Of a DNA stretch of 64,000 nt, positions 7,891 through 15,993 are shown piece after piece. The stretch covers positions 4,216,001 through 4,280,000 of the forward strand of contig NZ_JAPELX010000001.1 of assembly GCF_026343335.1 (NCBI RefSeq), written 5' to 3'. The position numbers and the translations under genes were made by a program. The stretch is from Streptomyces sp. NBC_00078. GTDB lineage: Bacteria > Actinomycetota > Actinomycetes > Streptomycetales > Streptomycetaceae. The notes beneath the pieces are model-generated. The model saw nothing but the letters and a program-made list of their open reading frames with translations. It ran no database searches and was not told the DNA's origin. Position 1 is the stretch's first letter. Each line of letters opens with the position of its first letter.

Positions 7891-7971
7891 TCAGAAGGTG
7901 CGACAGAGCATGGCGGCGACGCGGCACAGGTCTACTGCCCGCCGCTTCGTGAAATCCGCCTGTAGCTTCAT
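7891..7971 (-). CDS. Cysteine-type leader peptide of the sulfurtransferase gene
   Basis: A 26-codon ORF starting ATG at 7971, ending TGA at 7891, 120 bp upstream of the sulfurtransferase start. It contains the segment RRAVDLCRVAAMLCRTF. The V-D-L-C-R-V-x-x-x-L-C-R pattern is that of the short putative leader peptides found upstream of sulfur-assimilation and cysteine genes in streptomycetes. Two Cys codons and four Arg codons lie close to the stop, and a hairpin follows immediately. The role in attenuation is inferred. Confidence 0.75.
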   Translation of the reverse strand: MKLQADFTKRRAVDLCRVAAMLCRTF

Positions 7972-8015
7972 GGGCTCGATCGTAGGGACGGACAGCGGGG
8001 CGTGTCACCGCCGTG

Positions 8016-8033
8016 TCGCATGATGAGATGCGA
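8016..8033 (-). promoter_or_regulatory. Inverted repeat upstream of the leader peptide
   Basis: TCGCAT-N6-ATGCGA, 45 bp upstream of the leader-peptide ATG. A plausible operator or promoter-proximal element; no regulator can be assigned. Confidence 0.3.
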
Positions 8034-8168
8034 TCGTCCGGGATATGAGACCCGAAGGGGGCGCGGGCCGTGTTCGCACGGCACGCGGGCCTGAGTTTGC
8101 GCCGTCACCGCTACGGTGCGGACGAACCGTCTCGCCCTTCGGACGCCCGGAGTCCGCCGAGCGCTGTC

Positions 8169-8918
8169 CTACCCGGCCAGCCTGACGTTCGAACCCTTCA
8201 CCGTGATGTCCACTCCGTCCTTCGCGGCCTGCACACTGTCCAGCTTCACACCGCCCGGGAGCTGGTCGATGGTCTGCTGGAAGTCGGTGATCGACCGGAT
8301 GCGGGAATCGGCCAGCTCGATGATCAGCTTGGGCAGGTTGTCGGCGTGCACCTTCACGGTGTCGCCGTCGACGGTCACCGTGCTGAGCACCGGATACGTC
8401 TGCGAGGCGCCGGCCGCCGAGACCTCGACGTCGACCTTGATCTTGCCGTTGCCGCCGTCGGAGAGGCCGACGACCTGGGCGGTGACCCCTCTGATGATGT
8501 TCGTCGGCTGGGACTTGGCCGCCTTGAGCAGTTCGTCGTAGGCGATGGTCGCGGTGCCGGTCGCGGTGGACGCGGTGGCGGAGCTGTAGTCGCCGGAGAA
8601 CGTGACGCCCTTCATATCGGCCTTCAGGTCGTCGATACGGACCGTCTTCGGGCCGGCGCTGCTGCCGCCGGTGCCCGTGCCCGTGTTCGCCTCGTAGTCC
8701 TTGATGCCGACCTCGACGTCGTCCAGCTCACCGGAGGCGACCTGGGTGAGGAAGGGGAAGCCCTTGATGGACACGTCGGGGTCGGAGGCGAGGTTCTCGG
8801 TGGTCTTCAGCTTGGACGCCGCCTCGTCCTCGGCGAAGTACACCGCGACCCGGTCGACGACTACGAACAGGCCGCCCAGGATCACGACGACGATCAGAAG
8901 TATTCGCAGCGCGCGCAT
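8169..8918 (-). CDS. DUF2993 (LmeA-type) anchored exported protein
   Basis: A 249-aa protein with an N-terminal hydrophobic helix (LRILLIVVVILGGLFVVVDRVAVYFAE) and the DUF2993 domain, marked by VSIKGFPFLTQVASGELDDVEV. The mycobacterial member LmeA binds phosphoinositides in the periplasm, so a lipid-binding role at the cell envelope is possible. It sits 139 bp downstream of a low-complexity membrane protein. A larger, diverged DUF2993 protein is encoded at 20510-21838. Confidence 0.85.
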   Translation of the reverse strand: MRALRILLIVVVILGGLFVVVDRVAVYFAEDEAASKLKTTENLASDPDVSIKGFPFLTQVASGELDDVEVGIKDYEANTGTGTGGSSAGPKTVRIDDLKADMKGVTFSGDYSSATASTATGTATIAYDELLKAAKSQPTNIIRGVTAQVVGLSDGGNGKIKVDVEVSAAGASQTYPVLSTVTVDGDTVKVHADNLPKLIIELADSRIRSITDFQQTIDQLPGGVKLDSVQAAKDGVDITVKGSNVRLAG

Positions 8919-9057
8919 ACGGCGTTTCCCCCACCTGGCCGGACGATGACAACGGTTCCCGACGACCGGGTGGCCGCCCAGCGCGAGAGTAACCCTGCGA
9001 CGGCGCGGGCCGGAGAATTGTCGATCATCTGTGACAGGAGCCGGTGACCGCGGCCGG

Positions 9058-10257
9058 TTACTGGCCCAGCGCCCGCCCCAGCACGTACAGGACCGGCGCC
9101 GCGGCCGTCAGCGGCAGGGCGACGCCCGCCGTGAAGTGCACGAACCTCGACGGGTAGTCGTAGCTCGCCACCCGGTGGCCGATGAGGGCACAGACCGCCG
9201 CGCCCGCGCCCAGCAGCGCGCCCTCCGCCCCGAACCCCGTGATGCCTCCGACGGCGATGCCCGCACCCGCGGCGGCGAGGAGGGAGACGATCACCGACGC
9301 GGGGGTGGGCAGCGGGAGCGCGCGGGCCAGGACCGCCACCGCGACCGCCGCCGCGCCGACCGAGACGGCGTGCGCGGAGGCTGCGAGATAGCCGCCCGCG
9401 ACGATGGACAGCGCGGCCGAGGCGACGCCCGCCATCAGGCCGTACATCCGCTCGTCCGGGTCCGCGTGCGAGCGCAGCTGGAGGACCAGGGAGAGCAGGA
9501 CCCAGACGCCGAGGGTGCCCAGGATCGCCTCCGGGCCGTTCGACCGGCCGGCCACCAGCAGCACGGCGTCCGCGGCCAGCGCGCCCAGGAACGCCAGCGC
9601 GATGCCCTGCCGGGCCGGCCACATGCCGTTCAGCCGGAACCAGCCCGCCGCGGTGACCGCCTGAAGAGCGACGAGCGGGACGAGAAGGGCGTACGAGCCG
9701 ACAGCGGCCGTGCCGGACAGGAGCAGGCCCAGCAGGGCCGTGAGCCCGGCCGGCTGTATGCCCGGCTCGATGATCGGGGAACGGCCCTCCAGGCGGGAGC
9801 GCTGGGCGTCCGTGATGCGGGGGTTGCCGGCGAGGGTGGCGGGGCCGTAGGTGGCGCCCGTCGATTCCCCGGCGGAAGGGGCCGGTGCGGGGGCCGGTGC
9901 GGGCGCGGGGGCCGGCGCCGGGGCCTGCGGTTGCTGCCACTGCGGAGCCTGCGAGTACCCCTGGTGCGGTGCCGCCTGCTGGGGTGCCTGCTGCTGCATG
10001 TAGGCCGTCTCCGCGCCCGACACCGGCGCCTGCGGCTGCGGCTCCCAGGTCTGCCCCTGCCACTGCTGGGTGTACTGCTGGGCGGCATACGGGTCGTCGT
10101 AACCCTCGTATCCCTGACCCTCGTACCCCTGGCCCCCGTACCCCTGACCCTGGTATCCCTGACCCTGATACGCCTGCTGCTGCGGCTGCTGCGAGTGCTG
10201 CTGCGGCTGCTGCGGTTGCGGCTGCTGCTGGTACGGGTCGTACGGCTGATCGGTCAT
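9058..10257 (-). CDS. Polytopic membrane protein with Gln/Tyr/Gly-rich N-terminal tail
   Basis: A 399-aa protein. The first ~130 residues are low complexity: Gln/Pro-rich, then repeats of GYQGQ/GYEGQ, then an Ala-Pro run, with no hydrophobic segment. The rest contains about ten hydrophobic helices (from GLTALLGLLLSG onward). A TerC-like or CDP-transferase-like role cannot be shown, so function is unknown. The ATG at 10257 is preferred over the GTG at 10263 because AGGAGG sits 6 nt before the ATG but directly abuts the GTG. It starts 2 bp after the moaD stop. Confidence 0.8.
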   Translation of the reverse strand: MTDQPYDPYQQQPQPQQPQQHSQQPQQQAYQGQGYQGQGYGGQGYEGQGYEGYDDPYAAQQYTQQWQGQTWEPQPQAPVSGAETAYMQQQAPQQAAPHQGYSQAPQWQQPQAPAPAPAPAPAPAPAPSAGESTGATYGPATLAGNPRITDAQRSRLEGRSPIIEPGIQPAGLTALLGLLLSGTAAVGSYALLVPLVALQAVTAAGWFRLNGMWPARQGIALAFLGALAADAVLLVAGRSNGPEAILGTLGVWVLLSLVLQLRSHADPDERMYGLMAGVASAALSIVAGGYLAASAHAVSVGAAAVAVAVLARALPLPTPASVIVSLLAAAGAGIAVGGITGFGAEGALLGAGAAVCALIGHRVASYDYPSRFVHFTAGVALPLTAAAPVLYVLGRALGQ

Positions 10258-10259
10258 CC

Positions 10260-10514
10260 TCACCCTCCTGCGAACGGCGGGAGCACCTCGACCGTGCCGC
10301 CGGCGGCCAGCCGTACCGTCTCATGTCCGCGGGTGCCCACGGGGTCACCGTCGATGAGGAACGAGCATCGCTGCAGTACGCGCGACAGTTCACCGGGGTG
10401 TCGCTCGCGCACGGCGTCGAGCGCCTCGGCGAGGGTGGCCGCGTCGTACGGCTCCTCGGCGACGCCGGCCGCGGCCTTCGCGGCGGCCCAGTAGCGCACC
10501 GTGACCTTTGGCAT
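10260..10514 (-). CDS. moaD: MoaD/ThiS-family sulfur carrier protein
   Basis: An 84-aa ubiquitin-fold protein starting MPKVTVRYWAAAKAAAG and ending in the Gly-Gly tail (PPFAGG) that is adenylated and thiocarboxylated by an MoeB-type enzyme to carry sulfur for molybdopterin synthase. The C-terminal GG and the beta-grasp pattern place it in MoaD/ThiS; MoaD is favoured by the N-terminus. A GAGGAA site lies 5 nt before the ATG. No molybdopterin synthase large subunit is adjacent, so the partner is elsewhere. Confidence 0.8.
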   Translation of the reverse strand: MPKVTVRYWAAAKAAAGVAEEPYDAATLAEALDAVRERHPGELSRVLQRCSFLIDGDPVGTRGHETVRLAAGGTVEVLPPFAGG

Positions 10515-10569
10515 CCGGTTCCTCAATCAATGGTCAATGAACAGTCGATCGGCGGTGTACCCCGTCAGG

Positions 10570-11433
10570 CTAGCCCGCCCGTGAGACGGCCCAGTCCCCG
10601 ATGCGCGCCAGCAGCCCGTCAGTGGCCGCGTGTTCGGCGTGGCCCATGCCGCCCTCCACCCAGAGTTCTCCGTGGTCACCGGCGGCCGCGGCCAGCATGC
10701 GGGGGTGGTCGAGCGGGAAGTAGCCGTCCCGGTCGCCGTGCACGATCAGGAGCGGAGTGGGCGCGATCCTCGCCGCCGCCTCCGCCGGCGAGAGCGGGAC
10801 CGGGTCCCACTCCCGGTGGTGGATCCTCGTACCGAATCCGTAGCGGCCAACCAGCCGGCCCTCGGGGCGGGTTACCAGCCAGTGCAGCTTCCGCATAGGG
10901 GCGGTGCCCCGGTAGTACCAGCGGGCCGGTGCACTCACCGAGACCACCGCGTCCGTGGACGCTTCCGTGCGCCCTCCGCGCCCCGGCCCGTACAACGCCG
11001 CGTGCCGCAGCACCACCGAGCCGCCCATGGAGAAGCCGACGGTCGCCACGCGCGCGTGGCCGAGTTCCCGCGCCCAGGTCACCGCGGCCGCCAGATCGAG
11101 CACCTCCCGGTCGCCCACCGTGGACCGCCCGCCGGACATCCCGTGACCCCTGAAGGAGAACGAGACCACCGCCCCGTACTGCGCGAACGCCTCCACCACC
11201 CGACGCACGTGCGGCTTGTCCACGTCGCCCGTGAAGCCGTGTGCCATGACGAACACCAGGTCAACGGAGGATGACGCCGCGGCGTCGTATACAGCGGCCC
11301 GCGGGTCGTATACGGAATCGATGGACACCCCGTCGTTCGTGTGCAGAAACGTCCGCAAAGGTGCGCGTCTGGTCGTCTCGGAGTTCGGACGAGCGGTGGA
11401 ACTCGCCACATGACCTGCCGGAGTGATGCTCAT
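10570..11433 (-). CDS. Alpha/beta hydrolase
   Basis: A 287-aa serine hydrolase. It has the oxyanion-side motif AHGFTGD near residue 64, nucleophile elbow G-F-S-M-G-G with Ser135, acid region HGDRDGYF (Asp234 or Asp236) and His265 in GGMGHAEHA. The fold resembles esterase/lysophospholipase-type hydrolases; substrate unknown. The ATG at 11433 gives MSITPAG; sequence further upstream on this strand belongs to the glnR promoter region. It is divergent from glnR and 55 bp upstream of moaD. Confidence 0.82.
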   Translation of the reverse strand: MSITPAGHVASSTARPNSETTRRAPLRTFLHTNDGVSIDSVYDPRAAVYDAAASSSVDLVFVMAHGFTGDVDKPHVRRVVEAFAQYGAVVSFSFRGHGMSGGRSTVGDREVLDLAAAVTWARELGHARVATVGFSMGGSVVLRHAALYGPGRGGRTEASTDAVVSVSAPARWYYRGTAPMRKLHWLVTRPEGRLVGRYGFGTRIHHREWDPVPLSPAEAAARIAPTPLLIVHGDRDGYFPLDHPRMLAAAAGDHGELWVEGGMGHAEHAATDGLLARIGDWAVSRAG

Positions 11434-11604
11434 GTGGGCTATTCTGCTCGGCAGAGGACTCGGGCATCGACGCCCCCGGGTCCTTTTGTGCTTTCGGAAG
11501 CGTTGTATACGACGCGGGAAACCGCAGGTGTACGGGGCCCCGGGATCGCAGAGCGGTACCGCACCACCAAACGTCCTCGCAGGGACCGAGGAGGAACCAG
11601 ACGT

Positions 11605-12384
11605 ATGAGTTCTCTGCTGCTCCTGACCAATGCCCTTCAGCCGTCGACGGAGGTGCTCCCCGCCCTCGGCCTGCTCCTGCACAACGTGCGAGTGGCCCCG
11701 GCGGAGGGCCCCGCCCTCGTCGACACCCCGGGCGCCGACGTCATCCTCGTCGACGGCCGCCGTGACCTGCCCCAGGTCCGCAGTCTGTGCCAGCTGCTGC
11801 GCTCCACGGGCCCCGGCTGTCCGCTCGTCCTCGTCGTGACCGAGGGCGGCCTCGCGGCCGTCACCGCCGACTGGGGCATCGACGACGTACTCCTCGACAC
11901 CGCCGGTCCGGCGGAGGTCGAGGCGCGGCTGCGGCTGGCCATGGGCCGACAGCAGATCGTCAACGACGACTCCCCCATGGAGATCCGCAACGGCGACCTG
12001 TCGGTCGACGAGGCCACCTACTCCGCCAAACTCAAGGGCCGGGTCCTCGACCTCACCTTCAAGGAGTTCGAGCTCCTCAAGTACCTCGCACAGCACCCGG
12101 GCCGCGTCTTCACCCGAGCCCAGCTGCTGCAGGAGGTCTGGGGCTACGACTACTTCGGCGGCACCCGAACGGTCGACGTGCACGTACGACGGCTGCGCGC
12201 CAAGCTCGGACCCGAGCACGAGTCGCTGATCGGGACCGTCCGGAACGTCGGTTATCGATTCGTTACTCCGGAGAAGGTCGACCGGGCCGCCGAGGAGGCC
12301 AAGGCCAAGGCAGACCGCCCAAAGCAGGAGGATACGGACGGGGTGACCGCCCTGGACGAGGTCGAGGTGCGGGCGGAGGCATAA
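11605..12384 (+). CDS. glnR: GlnR, global nitrogen regulator (orphan OmpR-type)
   Basis: A 259-aa orphan OmpR-family regulator recognised as Streptomyces GlnR (MSSLLLLTNALQPS). GlnR activates or represses ammonium assimilation genes such as glnA and amtB. The receiver domain keeps Asp50 (VILVDGRR) but lacks the usual acidic pocket, consistent with phosphorylation-independent GlnR. The C-terminal winged helix includes DLTFKEFELLKYLAQHPG and TVDVHVRRLRAKLG. A GAGGAGGAA site precedes the ATG. No histidine kinase is adjacent, as expected. Confidence 0.93.
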   Translation: MSSLLLLTNALQPSTEVLPALGLLLHNVRVAPAEGPALVDTPGADVILVDGRRDLPQVRSLCQLLRSTGPGCPLVLVVTEGGLAAVTADWGIDDVLLDTAGPAEVEARLRLAMGRQQIVNDDSPMEIRNGDLSVDEATYSAKLKGRVLDLTFKEFELLKYLAQHPGRVFTRAQLLQEVWGYDYFGGTRTVDVHVRRLRAKLGPEHESLIGTVRNVGYRFVTPEKVDRAAEEAKAKADRPKQEDTDGVTALDEVEVRAEA

Positions 12385-12479
12385 GGGGCACCTGAGGGGG
12401 CATCGCTTCCACACAGGCGCTCCGGGCCCAGCCCCTTCTCGCCCTGCCCGGAGGCGGTATATCCGCGTAGACTCCGCGC

Positions 12480-13502
12480 GTGGCCAAGGTGACTCGGGAT
12501 GATGTGGCGCGACTGGCGGGGACTTCGACCGCCGTGGTCAGTTACGTCATCAACAACGGACCCCGGCCGGTCGCCCCGGCCACGCGCGAGCGTGTCCTCG
12601 CCGCCATCAAGGAACTGGGGTACCGGCCGGACCGGGTCGCCCAGGCGATGGCGTCCCGGCGCACCGACCTCATAGGCCTGATCGTGCCGGACGCGCGCCA
12701 GCCCTTCTTCGGGGAGATGGCGCACGCGGTCGAACAGGCCGCCTCCGAGCGCGGAAAGATGGTGCTGGTCGGGAACTCCGACTACGTGGGCGAGCGCGAG
12801 GTCCACTATCTGCGGGCCTTCCTCGGCATGCGGGTGTCCGGGCTCATCCTGGTCAGCCATGCGCTCAACGACAACGCCGCCGCCGAGATCGAGGCCTGGG
12901 ACGCCCGGGTGGTCCTCCTGCACGAGCGTCCCGAGGCCATCGACGACGTCGCCGTCGTCATCGACGACCTGGACGGCGCCCGGCAGGCCGTCAGCCATCT
13001 GATCGACCACGGCTACGAGTACGTCGCCTGTATGGGCGGCACCGCCGAGACCCCGGTCGTCGGCGACCCGGTCTCCGACCACGTCGAGGGCTGGCGGCGC
13101 GCGATGGAGGAGGCCGGGATCCCGACCGAGGACCGGCTCTTCGAGGCCCCGTACAACCGCTACGACGCCTACGAGGTGGCCCTGGAGATCCTCTCCGGGC
13201 CCCGGCGCCCGCCCGCGATCTTCTGCTCCACCGACGACCAGGCGATCGGCGTGCTGCGTGCCGCGCGCGAGCTGCGACTCGACGTGCCGGGCGAGCTGGC
13301 GGTGGCCGGCTTCGACGACATCAAGGAGGCGGCGCTGGCGGACCCGCCCCTGACCACGGTCGCCTCGGACCGTTCCGCGATGGCGCGGGCCGCCGTGGAC
13401 CTCGTGCTCGACGACGGGCTGCGGGTGGCGGGGTCCCGGCGGGAGCGGCTCAGGCAGTTCCCGTCGCGGCTGGTCACGCGGAGGTCGTGCGGCTGCCCGT
13501 GA
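12480..13502 (+). CDS. LacI-family transcriptional regulator
   Basis: A 340-aa LacI regulator. The helix-turn-helix VTRDDVARLAGTSTAVVSYV and hinge helix are followed by a periplasmic-binding-like effector domain from VPDARQPFFGEMAHAVE to AVAGFDDIKEAALADPPLTTV. The GTG at 12480 starts the protein directly at MAKVTRDDVA. It ends with a Cys-containing tail CGCP. Position next to glnR is the conserved streptomycete arrangement; the ligand, presumably a sugar, cannot be read from sequence. A short GCGG-TATAT-CCGC dyad at 12454-12466 may be an operator. Confidence 0.88.
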   Translation: MAKVTRDDVARLAGTSTAVVSYVINNGPRPVAPATRERVLAAIKELGYRPDRVAQAMASRRTDLIGLIVPDARQPFFGEMAHAVEQAASERGKMVLVGNSDYVGEREVHYLRAFLGMRVSGLILVSHALNDNAAAEIEAWDARVVLLHERPEAIDDVAVVIDDLDGARQAVSHLIDHGYEYVACMGGTAETPVVGDPVSDHVEGWRRAMEEAGIPTEDRLFEAPYNRYDAYEVALEILSGPRRPPAIFCSTDDQAIGVLRAARELRLDVPGELAVAGFDDIKEAALADPPLTTVASDRSAMARAAVDLVLDDGLRVAGSRRERLRQFPSRLVTRRSCGCP

Positions 13503-13640
13503 GGGTGCCCGCACATGAAGCTTGCCTGAAAGGCCTCGCCGAGCTGCGAGAAGGCTCCTTATATCGGGCAAACAAGGTTCTGTCGGGCTTCTCAGCGGGC
13601 ACTCAGCCAGCTCTCATGGTTGCGCGGGAAGCTCATTGTC

Positions 13641-14834
13641 ATGACCGAGAGCATCCGCCGCAGCGGCGAGTACGAGAACCCCTATCAGGGCGAGCAGCAG
13701 CACACGTACCCCCAGCAGCAGCACGCCTCCTCCCCCGTGAGCCCCGAGTGGCCGCCGCCGCCGGCGCAGCCACCGGTGCAGCCGGCCGCGGCCGAGGGTT
13801 CTGGCTACGGCGGCTACGGCGGGCACGACGGCTACAGCGGTTACGACGGTTACGGCGGTGGCGGTGGCGGTACGGCTTTCCCCACCGGCGCTCCCGCAGC
13901 TCCCGCCGCCTTCGCAGCGGCTGCGGCGCCGAAGAAGCGCACCCGGGGCCCCCTCGCCCTGCTGGCCGCCGTGGCGATCGTGGCCGCGGCGATCGGCGGC
14001 GGCACCGCGTACGCCTTCCAGGAGCTGACCGGCAACGACACCGTCGCCACCAGCAGCAGCACCAGCACCAATGTGGTGCCCTCCGGCAAGAAGGGCGACG
14101 TCGCCACCATCGCCGCGGCCGTCAGCCCGAGCGTGGTCGAGGTCAGCGCCACGCTGAGCAACGGTTCGTCGACCGGCTCCGGCGTGATCATCACCAGCGG
14201 CGGCGAGATCGTCACCAACAACCACGTCGTCTCCGGTGCCACGTCGATCAAGGTGACGACCAGCGCCGGCAAGACCTACACCGCGAAGGTCGTCGGCACC
14301 GACAGCAAGAAGGACCTCGCCCTGATCAAGCTGGAGAACGCCTCCGGCCTCAAGGCGGCCACCCTCGGCAACTCCTCCGGCGTCCAGGTCGGTGACACCG
14401 TCGTGGCGATCGGCTCCCCCGAGGGCCTGAGCGGCACCGTCACCAGCGGCATCGTCTCGGCCCTCAACCGGGACGTGACCGTCTCGACCGACGAGGGCCA
14501 GTCCCAGGACCAGGGCCAGGGCCAGGGCCAGGGAGGCGACGGCCGGTGGCCGTTCTCCTTCGGCGGCCAGCAGTTCAACGGCGACACGGGTTCGTCGACG
14601 ACGACATACAAGGCGATCCAGACCGACGCGTCCCTCAACCCGGGCAACTCCGGCGGCGCTCTGATCGACGCCGCGGGCAACATCGTCGGCATCAACTCCG
14701 CGATGTACTCCGCGAGTTCGCAGTCGTCCTCGGGCTCGTCGGACGCCGGCAGCGTCGGCCTCGGCTTCGCCATCCCGATCAACACCGTCAAGTCCGACCT
14801 GGCCACGCTGCGGGCCGGCGGCAGCGACAGCTGA
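13641..14834 (+). CDS. HtrA/DegP-type membrane-anchored serine protease lacking a PDZ domain
   Basis: A 397-aa S1C protease. The N-terminal 100 residues are Pro/Gln/Gly/Tyr-rich and cytoplasmic, followed by one membrane helix (~103-126) and an extracytoplasmic trypsin fold. Catalytic residues are His195 (TNNHVV), Asp225 (KKDLALI) and Ser337 (NPGNSGGAL). A Gln-Gly repeat insertion lies at ~287-298. The protein ends 60 residues after Ser337, so the usual C-terminal PDZ domain is missing. It precedes an MprAB-like two-component pair, recalling the mycobacterial mprAB-pepD envelope-stress locus. Confidence 0.88.
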   Translation: MTESIRRSGEYENPYQGEQQHTYPQQQHASSPVSPEWPPPPAQPPVQPAAAEGSGYGGYGGHDGYSGYDGYGGGGGGTAFPTGAPAAPAAFAAAAAPKKRTRGPLALLAAVAIVAAAIGGGTAYAFQELTGNDTVATSSSTSTNVVPSGKKGDVATIAAAVSPSVVEVSATLSNGSSTGSGVIITSGGEIVTNNHVVSGATSIKVTTSAGKTYTAKVVGTDSKKDLALIKLENASGLKAATLGNSSGVQVGDTVVAIGSPEGLSGTVTSGIVSALNRDVTVSTDEGQSQDQGQGQGQGGDGRWPFSFGGQQFNGDTGSSTTTYKAIQTDASLNPGNSGGALIDAAGNIVGINSAMYSASSQSSSGSSDAGSVGLGFAIPINTVKSDLATLRAGGSDS

Positions 14835-14875
14835 ACCCAGCCGGCTGTCATCACCTCACCAGCAGGGAGCGCGTC

Positions 14876-15121
14876 ATGGAGCACGTCACGGAGCACGTCG
14901 TGATCAAGCAGGTTTCCCACACGGTCGCCGGCACCGCTCCGGCCCATCTCGCCCTGGCTCTCGAAGTGGCGTACGCACTGCACGCGCCGGTGACACCGGT
15001 GACGCGCGCGCCGGAGCTGGTGGCGAGTGCCCCGGCCCAGATGATGGGTCTGCGCACCACCGCGGCCCGTCCGCACCGCCGCAAGGTGCCGCTGAACCGG
15101 ATCGCGGCGATGCACGGCTGA
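14876..15121 (+). CDS. Small hypothetical protein, 81 aa
   Basis: An 81-codon gene starting ATG at 14876 with AGGGAG 6 nt upstream, 41 bp after the HtrA stop. The N-terminus is MEHVTEHVVIKQVSH; the rest is Ala/Val-rich with a basic C-terminus (RPHRRKVPLNRIAAMHG). No membrane helix and no recognised domain. Its position between the protease and the two-component genes and a good ribosome-binding site support it as real; function unknown. Confidence 0.55.
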   Translation: MEHVTEHVVIKQVSHTVAGTAPAHLALALEVAYALHAPVTPVTRAPELVASAPAQMMGLRTTAARPHRRKVPLNRIAAMHG

Positions 15122-15255
15122 TCGCGCCCGGCCGGCCTTCTCTCCGTACTCGCCCGCAGGGAAACATGCGAGGCTGAAGGCGTTCAGCACGCTCAAGCAG
15201 GTTCACGTACCTTCAGCCCATTGCCGTCCCACCGCACCCGAGGAATCCGAAGCCC

Positions 15256-15993
15256 ATGAGCCCCGCCGATGGCGACCGTGACCCGCAGCGCATCCTGATC
15301 GTCGACGATGAGCCGGCCGTGCGCGAGGCACTCCGGCGCAGCCTCGCCTTCGAGGGATACGACACCGAGGTCGCCGTGGACGGCGCGGACGCCCTGGAGA
15401 AGACGACCGCGTACCAGCCCGACCTGGTCGTCCTCGACATCCAGATGCCGCGCATGGACGGCCTGACCGCCGCGCGCCGTATGCGAGGGGCCGGGACGAC
15501 GACGCCGATCCTGATGCTGACGGCACGGGACACGGTCGGCGACCGGGTGACGGGGCTGGACGCGGGGGCCGACGACTACCTGGTCAAGCCCTTCGAGCTG
15601 GACGAACTGTTCGCCCGCGTCCGTGCGCTGCTGCGGCGCAGCTCGTATGCGGCGGCAGCGGCCGCCGGGGCGATCCAGGAGGACGAGGCACTGAGCTTCG
15701 GCGACCTGCGGATGGATCTGGCGACACGGGAGGTGACGCGGGGCGGGCGGCTGGTGGAGCTGACCCGCACGGAGTTCACGCTCCTGGAGATGTTCATGGC
15801 CCACCCGCGCCAGGTCCTCACGCGTGAGCAGATCCTGAAGGCGGTCTGGGGCTTCGACTTCGAGCCGAGCTCCAACTCCCTGGACGTGTACGTCATGTAC
15901 CTGCGCCGCAAGACGGAGGCGGGGGGCGAGCCTCGGCTCGTGCACACGGTACGGGGCGTGGGGTACGTCCTGCGGCAGGGCGGCGCGGAGTGA
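15256..15993 (+). CDS. OmpR-family response regulator (MprA-like)
   Basis: A 245-aa response regulator. The receiver has acidic pocket residues DDE at 17-19, phosphoacceptor Asp61 (VVLDIQMP), Thr in MLTARD and Lys in LVKPFELDE. An Ala-rich linker (YAAAAAAGA) joins it to a winged-helix domain ending VYVMYLRRKTEAGGEPRLVHTV. Closest in pattern to mycobacterial MprA/TcrA. It overlaps the kinase start by 4 bp (GTGA), so the two are translationally coupled. Confidence 0.9.
   Translation: MSPADGDRDPQRILIVDDEPAVREALRRSLAFEGYDTEVAVDGADALEKTTAYQPDLVVLDIQMPRMDGLTAARRMRGAGTTTPILMLTARDTVGDRVTGLDAGADDYLVKPFELDELFARVRALLRRSSYAAAAAAGAIQEDEALSFGDLRMDLATREVTRGGRLVELTRTEFTLLEMFMAHPRQVLTREQILKAVWGFDFEPSSNSLDVYVMYLRRKTEAGGEPRLVHTVRGVGYVLRQGGAE

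Noticed and set aside
6928..7965. Long plus-strand open frame opposite the sulfurtransferase
   Set aside because: Shadow of GC-biased codons; composition is Val/Gly/Arg-rich without any domain, and the minus strand has a clear enzyme.
14276..15196. Minus-strand open frame across the HtrA 3' end and the 81-aa gene
   Set aside because: Overlaps the protease catalytic region and has no family features.
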